A stretch of 7,833 bases of DNA from Planctomycetaceae bacterium (GTDB lineage Bacteria; Planctomycetota; Planctomycetia; Pirellulales; Thermoguttaceae). Position 1 is the stretch's first letter. Every line of letters starts with the position of its first letter. The stretch covers positions 1-7,833 of the forward strand of contig JAIROD010000575.1 in the NCBI GenBank assembly GCA_031257725.1, in the 5' to 3' direction. Below the pieces are notes generated by a model. It was not told where the DNA came from, searched no databases, and saw nothing but the letters and a program-made list of their open reading frames with translations. The position numbers and the translations under genes are program-made. This document shows positions 6,561-7,833 of the stretch, piece after piece.

Positions 6561-6585
6561 TTGGGGCAGATTCAATCCGCCCCAA
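6561..6585 (-). other. Hairpin in the gap between the DUF1559 and lipoprotein genes
   Basis: TTGGGGC (6561-6567) pairs with GCCCCAA (6579-6585). The stem continues inward after one mismatch by three pairs to a three-base loop. In the minus-strand transcript it lies between the DUF1559 stop and the lipoprotein start, and no T-run follows. It may slow transcription or protect the upstream mRNA. A weak ACCG/CGGT stem followed by five T overlaps the DUF1559 stop codon just before it. Confidence 0.45.
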
Positions 6586-6618
6586 CAGATTTACCGCTTT
6601 CGGAATGAAAAACCGCTA

Positions 6619-7653
6619 TTACGGTAACGTTACATTTTCGCCGCCGGAACAAGTACCTAACGCTCCCCAAACACCATAAATACTTGGTAGTGATAACATT
6701 GCCGATGTTTGAGCGACTTTCAAATCGCCGCAATCAATCGTATCGCTGATAAAGCGTGTGCTGCCGTCCATATAACCGGCATTCACTCCGCCGGGATGAT
6801 TACTTGTTGCCGTGATGTATCCCCATTGAACATCGCTGCCCAAACTCGGCTGACACGAGGGACCATTTGGCGGTATAACGGTATTGAAACCGCTATAGAT
6901 AAATGTTCCATCGGCAACGCGAAACCCTTTCGCAACAGTTCCGAATGGAGCTGTTAAAATATCGCTACGATATGTCGTTCGACTTCCCGGTTCGGCAACC
7001 TTGACGAAGGTGCAATTCGGATCAGCCGCAGCGTTCGCATTCAAGTCGGGAACAAAAATTGTATTGGCTTTCAACGCCAAATCAAAATTCGCAGCCGCTC
7101 CAACATTACCTTCGCTCACAGCAATCGTATTGCTTGTTCCATCGGAAATATCAGCAAAGTTACGCCGTAATCCATACCAGAAAACTCCGCGTACACGCGA
7201 AAATTTTGAGGTGATTCCCGATGCGGTGACATCGTTACCGCCTGTGTTTTGGTAAACATAATCGCCCCAGCATGTCCGATAACTGTTATGAGCTTGCTGG
7301 TTTGTTGGGGGCTTCGTGTTTTCGCTGGATGGACATACAAGCGAAGCAATTGTCCCGGAAATGAACTTATGGTTATCAAATGGATGTAAAGCGGCAATGA
7401 CCGTACCATCGGACAAAGTCCCGGTATTGGCTGCGGCTGCAATAGCGCTGCAACCTTGCTCATAACGGGCTTGTTGTTCGATGAATGGAAACAGAAACCA
7501 TGTGGTTGACCAACGATCTCTGACGGTGCCGCCCCAACCACTTACTCTTCCTCCCGATATAAAACGGTCAGTGCTGGCTGGCAGATAGCTGTGTGTATCG
7601 TGATGGTTGTGCAAAGCCAATGCCCACTGTTTTACGTGGTTATTGCATTGCAT
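6619..7653 (-). CDS. DUF1559 protein lacking its prepilin leader (probable 5'-decayed gene)
   Basis: From the ATG at 7653 the frame gives 344 residues of DUF1559 body: MQCNNHVKQWALALHNHHDT (1-20), LVCPSS (105-110), NFADISDGTSNTIAVSE (165-181), SNHPGGVNAGYMDG (284-297) with TRFISDTID after it, and the C-terminal SIYGVWGALGTCSGGE (323-338). In the family, MQCNN is internal and preceded by a prepilin helix and a REAARR segment. Here EAREAARR is indeed encoded upstream of the ATG (7654-7677), so this ATG is not the ancestral start, and no Shine-Dalgarno sequence precedes it. The frame meets a TAG at 7696-7698, and no frame upstream encodes the expected FTLVELL helix. Homology in a shifted frame (L-S-A-I before QEAREAARR) suggests a one-base loss near 7681-7683. 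Without a leader the product could not be inserted as a pilin, so a pseudogene is more likely than a working gene. The body is otherwise intact. Confidence 0.75.
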   Translation of the reverse strand: MQCNNHVKQWALALHNHHDTHSYLPASTDRFISGGRVSGWGGTVRDRWSTTWFLFPFIEQQARYEQGCSAIAAAANTGTLSDGTVIAALHPFDNHKFISGTIASLVCPSSENTKPPTNQQAHNSYRTCWGDYVYQNTGGNDVTASGITSKFSRVRGVFWYGLRRNFADISDGTSNTIAVSEGNVGAAANFDLALKANTIFVPDLNANAAADPNCTFVKVAEPGSRTTYRSDILTAPFGTVAKGFRVADGTFIYSGFNTVIPPNGPSCQPSLGSDVQWGYITATSNHPGGVNAGYMDGSTRFISDTIDCGDLKVAQTSAMLSLPSIYGVWGALGTCSGGENVTLP

Positions 7654-7708
7654 CCGCCGTGCCGCTTCGCGGGCTTCCTGATTGCCGATAATTTGCTATG
7701 ATTCACGG

Positions 7709-7808
7709 CGTAGAAAAAAAACCTTCCATGTAAAAATATTAGTAAAATATTTGTACGCAAATAATAAAAGTCCGCATGGCTCCTTACCGTTTTAGGTTTT
7801 TTTCTACG
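7709..7808. repeat. Inverted repeat of 15-16 bases around a 69-base spacer
   Basis: CGTAGAAAAAAAACCT (7709-7724) and AGGTTTTTTTCTACG (7794-7808) are inverse copies differing only by one A in the run. A second pair, AAAAGTCC (7766-7773) and GGACTTTT (7820-7827), interleaves with it. The pair lies exactly where the DUF1559 leader should be, so it may mark an insertion or the scar of a rearrangement. Confidence 0.55.
7775..7785 (-). promoter_or_regulatory. Shine-Dalgarno and ATG at the expected distance for the lost leader
   Basis: On the minus strand AAGGAG (7785-7780) precedes an ATG (7777-7775) by two bases. The frame stops after 12 codons. The ATG lies 124 bases before the internal ATG at 7653, close to the 40 or so codons that a DUF1559 leader and helix normally occupy, but out of frame. 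It may be the relic of the original start. Confidence 0.3.
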
Positions 7809-7833
7809 GGAGTTGTGTTGGACTTTTTTTATG

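Noticed and set aside
7116..7541. 141-residue minus-strand frame inside the second DUF1559 gene
   Set aside because: It lies wholly within the DUF1559 body in another frame and shows no family motifs, whereas the main frame carries all of them.

Overview
The window looks like a chromosomal stretch from a member of the Planctomycetota. Two genes encode prepilin-type DUF1559 proteins, a family strongly expanded in that phylum, and one of them is followed by a small carboxypeptidase-regulatory-like lipoprotein, a pairing common there. The DNA is fairly AT-rich and the intergenic regions are long, which would suit a gut-type, lower-GC planctomycete lineage; that placement is inference. I found no tRNA, rRNA, CRISPR array, transposase, toxin-antitoxin pair or recognisable defence system.

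Layout. Positions 1-3144 (+) hold most of a type V autotransporter: end of the signal peptide, an Asn/Ser/Thr-rich beta-helix passenger, a linker with a Cys-X2-Cys-X2-Cys motif, and a C-terminal beta-barrel ending in Phe. Only the first few codons are missing. A good intrinsic terminator follows (3191-3228). The gap to the next gene carries a small palindromic repeat. Positions 3485-4459 (+) encode a family 8 (LPS galactosyltransferase-like) glycosyltransferase. After a 267-base gap with one possible promoter, 4727-5512 (+) encodes a compact DUF1559 prepilin-like protein. A short frame overlapping its end (5505-5648) resembles the start of a second prepilin and runs into repeat sequence.

The 475 bases between the convergent genes (5513-5987) are dense in inverted repeats. 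These include a 17-bp perfect inverted pair, a multi-branched fold, a 19-bp imperfect stem and an 18-bp hairpin. Pieces also occur in the gap at 3270-3438, so this is a dispersed intergenic repeat family of the host.

On the minus strand, a DUF1559 protein (7653-6619) is followed by a lipoprotein (6506-5988). The DUF1559 gene has lost its prepilin leader and transmembrane segment. Homology to the family stops near 7692, at a frame break and an in-frame stop, next to another inverted repeat (7709-7808). It is probably a 5'-decayed pseudogene.

Together the genes concern the cell surface: an outer-membrane adhesin-like autotransporter, an envelope glycosyltransferase, pseudopilin-like proteins and a lipoprotein. 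Nothing shows that they form one pathway. The most unusual content is the repeat family and the two complementary prepilin fragments, one a head without a body and the other a body without a head.
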